A model generated the notes under the pieces. That model had not been told where the DNA came from, did no database searches, and saw only the letters and a list, made by a program, of their open reading frames with translations. Shown here one piece after another: positions 16,249-27,000 of a DNA stretch of 64,000 nt. The DNA is from Variovorax sp. (GTDB taxonomy: Bacteria > Pseudomonadota > Gammaproteobacteria > Burkholderiales > Burkholderiaceae_C). Position 1 is the stretch's first letter. Each line of letters starts with the position of its first letter. The DNA lies in contig SEGS01000003.1 of the NCBI GenBank assembly GCA_004210915.1, forward strand, positions 26,265-90,264. The letters run 5' to 3'. The position numbers and the translations under genes were made by a program.

Positions 16249-16788
16249 TCAGGTCGCGGCGGCGAAAGCCAGCGACAGCTGCAACACCATCGGCTGGCGC
16301 ATGTCGCGCGGCGGCGACTCGGACAACGGCTCCGTCGCCAGCACGGCGCGCAGGTCGGCATCAGCCTGCGCCTGGCCCAGGGTCGAGAACTCCAGCCGGC
16401 TGACGCCGCCGTCCGCCGCGATCCAGAGGCGGACAACCAGCGGCGCCGGCGGCACGGCCTGGCCTTCTTTCAGGATGCGCTCCTGCATCCAGCCGTGCAG
16501 GCGCACCACCGCTTCGCTCTGCGCGTCGCCCAGGCGATCCTGCAACTGGTTGCCGACCAGTTGCGCGTAGCTGATCCAGTGTTGGGGGACCGGTTGGGCC
16601 GGTTGTGCCTGCGGCCTGGCGGGTGTCTGCGCCAGTGCCGGCGCGGCCGAGACGGTGATGCCGATGCCGACCCCGCCCAGGATGCGCAACACGCGCGACC
16701 AGAGGCGCGAAAGGCCGCGGCGCGGCAACGTGTCGATGAAGGATGGCGGATGGCGCCGGGTGTCGGGTCGAGGCGGGGGTCGTGTCAT
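16249..16788 (-). CDS. TonB-C-terminal-like secreted or anchored protein
   Basis: This 179-residue protein has a basic N-terminus, a hydrophobic segment (about 28-50, ending ALAQT) and a Pro/Gln linker. Its C-terminal domain (about 75-179) resembles the TonB C-terminal fold (VVRLWIAADGGVSRLEFSTLGQAQADADLRAVL). It lacks the long Pro-rich spacer of a true TonB such as the 37494-38204 protein, so energy transduction is doubtful. The frame is open up to 17061, but the extra N-terminus is low-complexity; I chose ATG 16788. It lies in the cassette between the trypsin-like protease and the HtrA gene. A role as a periplasmic partner of the STN proteins, which carry the same kind of domain, is only a guess. 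Confidence 0.7.
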   Translation of the reverse strand: MTRPPPRPDTRRHPPSFIDTLPRRGLSRLWSRVLRILGGVGIGITVSAAPALAQTPARPQAQPAQPVPQHWISYAQLVGNQLQDRLGDAQSEAVVRLHGWMQERILKEGQAVPPAPLVVRLWIAADGGVSRLEFSTLGQAQADADLRAVLATEPLSESPPRDMRQPMVLQLSLAFAAAT

Positions 16789-17065
16789 GGGTGAGCCTTG
16801 CGATGTGCGTAAACTGATTTCTGGACGGGCCGCCTGCGACCCAAGGCCGGACGGGTCCGCAGGCTTCAGGTGTAGCGGATGTGTGTGACAACTGTCTACG
16901 GAGGAGGCAACCGGAGACAAGGACGGAGGGCGCACGTGCGGTTGCTGTCGGGGCCGCGCCAACGCAGGGATGATCGGCATCTCCGGTTTCTTCGGCCTCT
17001 CCGGCAGTCCGCGCGCCCACAGCGACAGTTGCCGGGTCGGATAAGGTTTTTTCATCGCCATGCCT

Positions 17066-17899
17066 TCAGCCGCAGACCACGCCGACGGCCAGCGTCGCGG
17101 CGCGCGCGGCGGGCGATTGCGTGCCGCCGATTTGCGGCGCGTCGCTTTCCGAGAAGGCGATGCCGTTGCCGCGCAGGAAGTCCTTGGCCTGCGCCGCCGA
17201 CACCGCGTGTACCTGCGTCGCCCCGGCCGGCGCGCCGGCCGCGACCGGGGCGCGGCTCAGCATGCGCCCGGTGGCCCCCGGGCTGGCGGCCACACGCTCG
17301 ACGACCACCCCCAGCAGCAAGCCACTGTTGCCCACCACCGCGCTGCCGCTGGCGCCGGGTTGCGCGCCCGACAGCAGTTGCAGGCCCGCGCCCTGCGCTT
17401 CGGCGCCGTCGGCGTCCACCGCGGCATCCGTGGCCGCCAGGGGAGCGGGAATCGTCATTGCATTGCTGAGCATGCGGCCGCGATCGGGCAGGCGGCGCAG
17501 CACGCTGTAGGCTTCGGTGAACACGCCGATGCTGTAGCGGGTCGTGGCCGGTGCCTGCGTGAAGGTAGCGCTCAGGTAAGGCTTGAGGCCGGTTCCCAGA
17601 ACCGCCAGGTCCAGCGACGGACTCATGGCGACGATGGACGCCTTCACAGTGCGGCTGTCCTTGACGACGTATACCGATCCGCAATTCGCAACGGCATGGC
17701 GCGCTGTCATCACGTCACCGGCGGCGTTGATGAAAAAGCTGCTGGCGTGTGCGTCCAGCGATGGCGGCATCTCACCCAGACCCTGCGCGCCAGCCAGGCG
17801 CGACAGGCCGGCCAGGCACGCGCAGGCAAGGCAGGCGTACGCGATGGCGCAGGCCAGGCGGCGGGCCGCAAAACCCGCGTTAAAACGAAAAATTCCCAT
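17066..17899 (-). CDS. trypsin-like serine protease, secreted
   Basis: This 277-residue protein has a signal peptide (1-38, ending LAGAQG) and a trypsin-like fold related to HtrA proteases but without PDZ domains. The triad residues are visible: His68 (MTARHAV), Asp97 (SLDLAVL) and Ser184 (PGASGSAV). It heads a cassette with the TonB-C-like and HtrA genes, though 277 nt separate it from the next gene. The predicted ECF-type -10 element lies only 12 nt upstream of ATG 17899. That implies a nearly leaderless mRNA, and no Shine-Dalgarno sequence is present. A TTG at 17932 would lie upstream of that element. The substrate is unknown; processing of an exoprotein or of a FecR protein is possible. 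Confidence 0.78.
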   Translation of the reverse strand: MGIFRFNAGFAARRLACAIAYACLACACLAGLSRLAGAQGLGEMPPSLDAHASSFFINAAGDVMTARHAVANCGSVYVVKDSRTVKASIVAMSPSLDLAVLGTGLKPYLSATFTQAPATTRYSIGVFTEAYSVLRRLPDRGRMLSNAMTIPAPLAATDAAVDADGAEAQGAGLQLLSGAQPGASGSAVVGNSGLLLGVVVERVAASPGATGRMLSRAPVAAGAPAGATQVHAVSAAQAKDFLRGNGIAFSESDAPQIGGTQSPAARAATLAVGVVCG

Positions 17900-17910
17900 G
17901 GTTAAAAGAC

Positions 17911-17957
17911 AGACGGTTGGGCTCCGGGTCAACTGTCGTTTGTCACAAAAATTTCAT
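17911..17957 (-). promoter_or_regulatory. composite Pho-box/ECF promoter of the protease cassette
   Basis: Read in the gene direction, an inverted Pho-like box (plus strand TTGTCAC-AAAA-ATTTCAT, 17940-17957) is followed after 3 nt by ACAGT, then 15 nt, then CCGTCT (17916-17911). The same parts at the same spacings occur before tpsB, and before tpsA3 with a variant -10. CCGTCT resembles the CGTC-type -10 of many ECF sigma factors. Confidence 0.65.
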
Positions 17958-18077
17958 AAAGGCGGGTGTCCGGGCGACGTGATGCCGTCTTTTCCGCCGT
18001 TGTATGGCGGAAAGTGGTGGACGCCCCATCTGTATTCCGACATGCAGCATCGCCGGCCCGCCAGCGACAAGGCAAGG

Positions 18078-21000
18078 TCATTCAGCCAGGCGCCGCTGCT
18101 CGGCCTCCGTCAACCGCGCCCGCTGCGCCGGGTCCAGCCGGCCACGGCCCAGGACCTGAAAAGAGCTGCCCGTGTCGTAACTCACCTGCAATGCGGTGTT
18201 TGCAGGCGCAGCCGCGCCCCTGGCAGGCGGCGCGGCCTCCATTGGCTCGTTGCCGAAGCCGAGCACCCGCACGGTGAAGACGGACGGCAGGTTCTGCCGC
18301 GCTGCGCTGCGTTCTCGCTGCAACACATCCTGCGCCGCAACCGCGGCCTGCGAAGCCGCCGCGCTGGCGTTGGTAAGCGCGCCGATGTTCACGGCCGCGA
18401 TCACTGGCAGGCCCTTGATCTCGCCTTCCACCTCGATGTTGTCGGCGTTCAGCACATGGAGAGCGGCAATGTTCAGGTTGCCAGCCACACGGACCCCGGC
18501 ATCGCCGGCGTTGACCGTGCCCTTGGGCGCCAGCAGGTCGACGTCGCCGTCACCGACGGTTCCGATGCCACTGCCACTCATGTCGGATTTCTCGCGTACT
18601 GTGGTGTTGGCGTCGACATCGGTCAGTACCTCAGGAGCGGATGGGACGCGCACGGTTTTCGAACCGCGCCCGGCATCGATATCGCCGTCGCTGGACCAGA
18701 TGATCTGGTCGCTGCCTCGTGCGCTGGCCTCGGGCACAAAGGACAGGATGCGGGAGCGGTTGACAACAACGTCATCCTTGGCGAAGACGCTGATATGCCC
18801 CGACGCGAGCGTCACCAGCCCGTAGCCGTCGGGCACCGTCGTGCCAAGCGCAGCCACCTGAAGGCTGCCGCCCGGCGTCAGCACGCTGACGTCGCCGCCC
18901 GACATGGTGCGCAGCATGAGCTTGTTGGCTGCGACGTCGCCCTTCCAGCTGTCGCCCGGAAAAAGCGCGCTGATGGCCGCATAGCCGCGGTTGAAGCCGC
19001 CGTTGAGCGGCAGGCCCGCGACACCAGGCTCGTTCTGGTCGCGGCCGCCGTCACGCAACTCGAGCATGTAGACCTGGCGGATGAACTGCTGCTGCGCAAG
19101 CTGCGGCAATTCCCGGAAACGCACCCACGCATCGAGCGGGGCGAGCGTCTCGCCGGTCATGTCTTTCATGTAGGAAACCAGTCCGCGGCGCACGGTCTTG
19201 TCGGCGCCGTTCCTTCGGGTCTCGACACCGTCGGTGAGGTAGATCGGCAACACGCTGCCGTCCGCGGCGCGGGCCTTCAGGTAGTCGGGCATGGCCGCGA
19301 CTTTCGACGGGTCGAGGTAGGCGCCTGCAAAAGCGTCATAGCCTGCCGCCGCATTGATGCCCGCCATCACGGTGATGGACGCCCCCTGCGCCGGCAACCC
19401 CCTGACTTGCGTATCGGCGATCGGCCGGTTGTTGAGGTCGTACAGCTGGTTGCCCAGGCTCTGGACCTCGAGCTGGTCTGCGTAGACGTCACGGCCCGCC
19501 GACAGCACCAGCGAGCCCGCACCTTCAATCAGCAGCTCGGCACTTCTTCTCCCCTGCAGCGGCGCCATGGCCAGGATGTCGTTGCCGGCCTCGAGCAGCG
19601 TCGTGTCACTGGCATGAACGTTGCGCGCGCGCAGGTAAAGCCCGCGTATGTCGGTGCCGGCGCGGGTCCAGGTCTGCTCGCTGGCGGTCAGGTCCATGCC
19701 GGTGATCGAGCCTTGCGCCGCGTAGATGCGGCTCGGCTGGTAGTCGCCGGCCAGTGCCAGTACCCCGGGGTTGCGCAGGCTGGCGTAATAATTCTTCTGC
19801 GTCGCGCCGATGTCGGTGATGCCCTGTATGTTGTGGAGCAGCGCGTCCAGGTTGACCTGGTGATCAAAGCCATCGCCGCCGACCGGCGCCTGCGCCGACG
19901 GCATCATCGACGGCGTGGCGTAAGCCATGACGATTTCAGCGCGCGCCTGATTCGGGTAGCGAATACCCGAGACATTGTCAAAACGGATGTCTTCGCGGGC
20001 CAGCAGGCGCAGGTCGCTCGTCGTTCCTGGCATGAGGTAGGCCGGACCCTGTATATCGAGCGATCCGTTCATGGCCGTCACATGGGTCAGCGCCGGGTAG
20101 CGATTTGCCGACTTGCCGCCCAGCCCGTTGTCTTCACGGGTGTTGTTGGAAAACAGCAGGTCGCGGAAGATATAGGCGCCCTGGTTGACCAGGGTGATGT
20201 CACCGCCGGTCGAGGACAGGTCCAGCGCGCTGCGATCGGTGTAGCCGCTCATGAAGGCGCCGTGGTCGAACAACCGTCCCGACTCGGTGAAGGTGTCGCC
20301 ATAGCGCACCAGCAGCGGGTCAATCACGCTTTGCAGCTTGAGGTCGCCTGCGGTGCGCAGCTTGAGCGTCGCGTCGCCCAAGGCCAGCACCGGCGCCAGC
20401 GGGAAGACCTGAGTGGTGACGTTGCCATTGTTGTCGTCGGTGCGCACGGTGATGGAGCGGCCCGCGGCGGTCTCGTTGGCACGTATGTCGCCAGCGCCCC
20501 GCGCGACGTAATACTGGCCGCCGCGTATCGCGCCGCCGGCATCAACCGTCAGCGCGCCGCCGTTGCGCATTTCGCTCGTCGTGGCCTCACCAGTCGTGCG
20601 GCCCCCGCGCAGGCGCAGGTTGGTGGCCAGCGATACGCCGAGATCGGTCAGGTCGCCGCCGGCCGTCACCTTCACGTTGCCGCCACCCAGCGCAGCCACG
20701 CCCTGGCGGAACTCGCCGTAGTTGATCCACCAGCTCGATTGCTCGGCCGCCCGGAGAATCGGTCCATAACTTCCGTCGGGCCGCACTCCGTACTCGCTGG
20801 CCGAATACTCGCCGAAGACAAACTGAGCGTTGACGTTGCCCTGGCGGTTCAGCCACTCGGTATAACGCTGGTTCGATGGCGCGGCGCTGATGCTGCCCTG
20901 CGCGGCGATGTCGAGGTTGCCGCCTTCGATGCCGTAGGTTGCATTCAGGCTGGCGGTGGTGAAGTCGCTCCACGTCGACAGGTCCTTGCGCCCGGCCGTG

Positions 21001-24000
21001 TAGATGACAGAGTCCCTGTGGGCCAGCGTGACGTCGCCGCCGGCGCGCACCTCGAGGTCGCCGGTGCCGGTGCGCACCAGCCAGCCCGCGCCGTTGTCGG
21101 CGTCCGTGCCGGTGCTGGTGTTTGCCTTGCCGATGGTGATGCTGCCCTGCCCTGCAGCCAGCGCGGCAGGTGGTTTGAGCGCCAGCATGTCGGCCGAGTC
21201 GAGGTCAGCGCCCGCGAGCAGCCGCAGGTTCCACGAGGCGCCCTGCTGCAGCGTGCCAGCGCGGCCGGCCTGGTCGAAACCATCGCTCAGGTTGCCGTTG
21301 ATTGCCAGCTTGCCGCCGGCGCGCAGGGTCAGCGTGCCCTCGCGCTGGCCGGCAAGGTCGGTGAAGTCAGTGAAAAGGTTCCAGTCGCTGTTCAGCGCCA
21401 GGTCGCCCGCGCTGCTGATGGTGATGCCGGGCATCACGGCCACGCTGGTACCGAGGCGGTTCTGGATCGCGCCCGAGGCTGCTGCAAACTGCGCAGCATG
21501 CGCCATCGCATCTGCCTTGACAGAGTCAACGGTCGCACCGTCGTAGTCGGCCACGTTGTAGCTGCTGACGCCTTCGAGCACCGCCGAGCGCGCACCGGCG
21601 ATGCGGACATTCACCGCCGTCGCGTCGAGATCGTCATGCGCCGCGTTCTGCCGCGCGCGCAGCCGGACTTTGCCGCCTTCATTGCCTGCGACGTCGACCA
21701 GGCCGCCCTTCAGGTTGAGCTGGCCACCGGCCGCTTCAAGCGTGACCCGGCCGCTGCCGAACGCACCGGTTGCACCGGCCAGAAGTTGCGCGCCCTGCTG
21801 CATGGCGACGCCGTCTGCGCCGGTGATGCGGATCGCGCCGCCGAAGGCCGAGCGCGCATCGATCGTGCCGGTGATGTTGATGCTGCCCTGGTCGGCCACC
21901 AGGCCAAAATCCTCCACCGTCGTCAGGCCGCCCAGCACCACGTCTCCCTGGCGAATGCGGAACTGGCGGGAGCGGTTGAAGCCGGCATCATTCAGGCGCT
22001 CGCTGAAAGCCGCGAAGTCGGGCAACGCAGCGATGTCGAGGGTGAAGGATCCTGCACGGCCGCCCGCACCGGCCTGCGCCGCGATGGCGCCATCCAGCAC
22101 CACGGTGCCGCCGCCGGACGCCGCAAGGCTCAGCGTGCCGGCGCTGCCGCCGCCGGCATGTGCCGCAAGGTTCAGCCGGCTGCCGGCCTGCAGGTTCACG
22201 TCGCCGCCCAGCGAGGCGAGCGTGATGCGTCCCGCATCGGCGTAATCGGAGACATCGAAAAACTGCCTGGCGAAACCGCCGACATCGACCAGCGCGTGCT
22301 CGCCCACCACCACGCTGCCGGCGGTCGCGGTCATGTCGATGCTGCCGCCCAGCGCCACGGCGCGGCCGTCGAACTGGATGCTGGAGCCGCGCAGGCTCAG
22401 GCGCGTGCCCAGGCTGTCCTGCAGTCCAGTCGAATCCGCAACCGGCGCCGCCAGCACCTGCAGGGAAGCTGTGGTGGTGATCGCTTGCGCCGCACCGCCT
22501 CGCCCCGTCAGCAAGGGCGTGCGAAGCGCCAGCATGGCCACACCGGCGTCGAGGGTGCCGTTGCCAGCGCCGATGATTTGCGTGGATCCCGACAGCAGGA
22601 CGCTGCCGAGGCCGGAAAAGTCCTTGTGGCCCTCGCCCAGCACGAGCGTGGCGGCGTCGATCGACAAACTGCCCAGCGGGCGGCTGCCCGGGGCCGGGTT
22701 CTGCCCTGCTGGCGCACTGCCGCCACTGTTGACCAGCGACACCGTCTCGCCGCGCACATTGATGGCACCGTCGCCAATGCCGCGAAACACCGCGCCGTCA
22801 AAGGTCAGCGAACGCAAACCGGCAGCGCCGAGGTCTATCGAGCTGTAGAAGTCGAAACCGCTGTAACTGCGCAGCGTGAGCTGGCTGGAGTCCGACAGCC
22901 GTGCCAGGGACGCGGTGTCGAGGACCATGCCGCCCGTGCCGCCACCGAAACTGATGCGTCCGGAAGCCACCGACAGATCGCTTGCAGAAATCCGCGCAGA
23001 CCCGGCCAGCTCGGTGTTGCCGGTGGCATCGATCAGCAGCGACATGCCGCCTGCCAGCGTCGCGCCTGCGCCGATGCGGACCAGCCCGCCGGTGGTGGTG
23101 TCGACGTTTTCGCGCACCACGCTGGTGGCACCGCCAGCCGACAAGCGCACCAGCGCGCCGTAGTCGCGTGAAGGCGTGGTCAGCACGTCGTCCGCCGCGT
23201 CGCGCGCATCGATCACGCCGTCAAAGTTGTCATCGAGCTGGCCGTCCGGGTCGGTATAAACCGCCGTGACACGCGGCTTGACGACCAGCTTGCCGCTGCT
23301 GGCGCCGGCCGTGCCACGGGTCGTGATGACGCTGCCAGCCTCGATGCCAACCTGCCCGCTGGCGGCCAGGATGATCTCGGAGCCATAGAGTTCGGAGCCC
23401 GCTCCATTGCGCACGATGACGTCGGTCGCGGTGACGTCCAGGCTCAGGCCCAGCGCATTGCCCTGGCGCTTGCCGCCGACCAGCAAACTGCCGGCGCCGA
23501 AGTTCGAAAGACTCGCCGCGTCGATTACGAGGTAGCCGTCGGCCTGCAGTCCGGCGCTGTCCTGCGCGGCGCCGACGATGGCGATCTTCTGGCCTGCGAT
23601 GTCCACCAGCCCGCCGCGTCCGCCTTTGTCTGGCGCCGAGCGCAGCGTGCCGTCCAGCACCAGGCTGCGGGTCGCATCGAAGACCACCGCGCCGCCGTCA
23701 CCGGGCAGGCGCGGCGTGACGATGTTTTGTCCGTTCAGGCGGTATTGCGTCAGCCTGAAGGCCTCGGACGAGAAGAAATCGTTGGCCAGCGCCTCGTTGT
23801 ATTCGGTGTATTTGCGCAAGGTGGCGCCCGACATGACGCGCCAGGCCGAGGGCTCGGCGTCCTGCGCGCCGCCATGCGCATCGCCCATACGGCCCTGCAT
23901 GACCACGCTGCCGTCGGCCACTGCGACCGGCTTCGCGCCGGGCACGGACCACTGCGCGCCGTTGCCCTGCACGGCGAAGGCGCCGGGCAGCAAGGCGTAA

Positions 24001-27000
24001 CGTGCAGGCAGCAGCGTGTACCAGCCCGCAGGCAGGCCCGGTCCGCCGGCCAGCCAGATGCGCTGGCCAGATCCAGATGCGCCAGATGCGCCCGGTGAGC
24101 CGCCTGTCCCGCCGCCGGTGTTGCCGTCCAGCGGCGCGCTGGCGCTGTAGCCCGGCAGGATGGCGTACATGCCCGGCACCTTGAGCACGTCATGCGAGCC
24201 GCCCGGGCCCGGCACGAACTCCCACGCGTACAGGTCGCCGCCACCGGAAATATCGACCACCGCGCCTTTGCCGAGCACCACGTCGGGCGACTTCAGGCTG
24301 ATGCGCTTTTCGGGCGGCGCGACGAGCGAGCCGTTGCCGGGGGCCGTGGCGTCCACGGCCAGCAGCGGGTCGTGCCAGTGTTCGTTGTTGACCAGCGTGC
24401 CGTAAGGCACCACCAGGCCGGCACCCGACACCGAGGTGATGCTGCCGGCGCCCAGCGTCAGGCGTTCGGAGGCAAGGAGTTCGATCTGGCCGAAAGGTGC
24501 GCGCAGCACGCCGTTCTGCCCGATGACGGGCGCTTCCAGGCGCAGCGTGCCTCCGGCCGAGAGCGGCGGCGCACCTGCTTCGCTGCCCAGGCGCTCGACG
24601 CGTATCGCGTCACCGGCGCGCACGACAGCGGTGGTGGCGCTGGACGGATAGACCTGGCCGGCGCGCAGCACGAGATCGCCGTCGACATCGATATAGACCC
24701 TGTAGCGGGCGTCTGGCCCCTCCACCTCGGGCATGGCCGCGCCCATGCGGATCTCGCCGCCCTCGAGCTGCGTCGTCCTGTAGCCTGAGATGCGGGTGGA
24801 CTGGTTCAGCGCCAGGTCCAGCAGGCCGGCCGCGACCAGCAACTGGCCGCCCGCGTCGGCGCGTACCGGCGGGGGCGTCTGTGGCGAGAGCTGTGGGGCG
24901 CCGTTCAGCACGATATGTGGCGCGCGCAGGCTGGAGCTGCTACCGGCATGGCCGGTCAGATCGCCGGTCACCGTGATCGAACGGGCCAGCGCGAGATCGA
25001 CGTGGTCGAGGCGCGTCGTGCCGGTCAGCGCGAGGTCGGCAAAACCGCCGCCCGCAAAACCGCCCGGCCGCACCGTCAGCGCATAGGCCTGACCGGGGCT
25101 TTGCAACACGTTGCGAAGAGTCTCGTCATAGAAAAAGTTGTCGCGGAAAAAATCGAGCGCGTCGGCGCTGAGGCCGAAGGCCGCTGCATCGAGCGGCGCG
25201 CGCGTGCCTGGCGCGGCGAGCTTGTCGGACAAGACGAGCTCGCGGATTTCGGCGAGCTGCGCCATCAGGGCCGAGGTCAGCACACGCGGGCCGTTGACCT
25301 CGTAGCCATACTCGATATAGCCCGGTGCCCAGTCGAAATCAAGCGCCTGGCGCCAGCCTTCGCTGTAGTCACAAATGCCATCGACTGCGCCGGGGAAATA
25401 GCAGTCGGGATCGACCAGGCCGCGCTTGAGCTGGTCCTGTGGCGTGCCGCCTTCTGCAGCAGGTGCGTCGAGTTCGAACGACAACCGGCCGCCACGCGCA
25501 CCGGCGCCGCCAGCACGCGCGACCAGCGAGCTTTCCATCAGGCCGCTGCCAGCTATGGTGATCGCACCGCCGTTGCTGGCCAGTCGCCGGTCAGGGGCAG
25601 CGCCACGGATCAGGCCCGTCGCCACACCGTCCACGACGGCCGACGCGCCCGACACATCGATCAGCGAGCCCGCCTGCAGCGCCAGCACGCCTCCGGAAGC
25701 ATCGACCGTCACGGAGCCGCCATCCAGCACGCGGCCGACGCGCCGGCCGCTGCCGTCGGTGTAGACCACCGGCACCCCACGTGCCAGCAGGCTGGCGCCG
25801 GACTCGAGCGCGATGTTCCGGCCGGCGAGCGTGATGCTGCCGGCCGGCGCATCCAGCGTGCCGCGCACGACGATCTGGCCCTTGTCACTGCGCAGCTCGA
25901 TGCGGCCGCCGGTGTCGGTGGCGGCCAGCGCGCCGGCACCCACCTCGATATCGCCCGAGCTGGAAAGCAAGAGACTGGACGGCGTGAAGGCGAGACGGTC
26001 TTGCAGGGGCCGGATTGCAACGGGTGCGGCCCCGGCCAGGCGCTGACCGCTGGCGAGCAAGCGGTAATCAAAGCCGCTCAAGTCCAGGCTGCTCGCCAAC
26101 TGACGTATCTGCGCGCCGTTCGCGATGACGATGGCACCCGGGTTTTGCGGATTGATGCCGTTGTTGATCGCGATACTGAACTGGCCGAAACCGCGTTCGG
26201 CATAAAGGCCTTCAGGCAGCCAGAGCGCACCTGCGGCGATGGCCTCGGCACGCCCGCCACCGATGTGCACGGGCGCTTCGGTGACGATGCCTAGCGAACC
26301 GGCCGAACCGGCCGACCAGGCGCGCAAGTCCAGCGCGCCCAGGTCAGTCAACGCGCCGACGCCGCTCAGCGAGACCGAACCGGCGTTGCCGGCGCGCAGC
26401 CTCGGCAGGCCCTTGCCGCCCGCATCGACGCGACCGCCGCCCGAGACGTCGAGCACGGCGCGGCTGTCCACTTCAAACGTTTTGGCCGACAGCAGCAGGC
26501 TGCCGCCGTTCATGGCCCAACGAGCCGGCAACTGGCCATCCAGCCAGGTGTTGACCCATTCGCCCGCCGTGTCGAGCCGGCCGTGCTGGCCGATCTGCAA
26601 CGTGCCCATCGCCGCAGCCACGCCTATCTGGCCACCGGGCGCGACGATGCGGCCATTGATGGTCAGTCGGTTGGTCGAGTTCTCGAACTGGCCGATGCCG
26701 ACACTCGTGCCCGCCGCCATCTGGAGCGTGGCATTTTCTTCGAGCGTGAAGTCGCGTAGAAGGTTGAAGTTGACGGCGCCCATGCCCGATTCGCTCAGCG
26801 TGTCGTCGAGCAGGTAGGTCAGCTTGCCCGGGGTCTCGTTGCGGCCGGGGCGCGGCGCGGCGACGAAATCCTGGCCAAGCATCGAGCCCGAACCGAAACC
26901 TGCCGCGAGGCGATGAGCGTCGTGGCTGATGATCAATTCGCCAAGAGACCAGGGCCGGTCCTCCACGCTGCCGCCGCCGAAATCAAGCCTGCCGCCCTGG

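Noticed and set aside
16880..16900. Pho-like half sites upstream of the TonB-C-like gene
   Set aside because: Only one half site (TTGTCAC) fits the 7-4-7 pattern and no -10 follows at the right distance.
16789..17061. Upstream extension of the TonB-C-like gene
   Set aside because: The extra residues are Pro/Arg/Ser-rich and precede no signal; ATG 16788 gives a normal signal segment.
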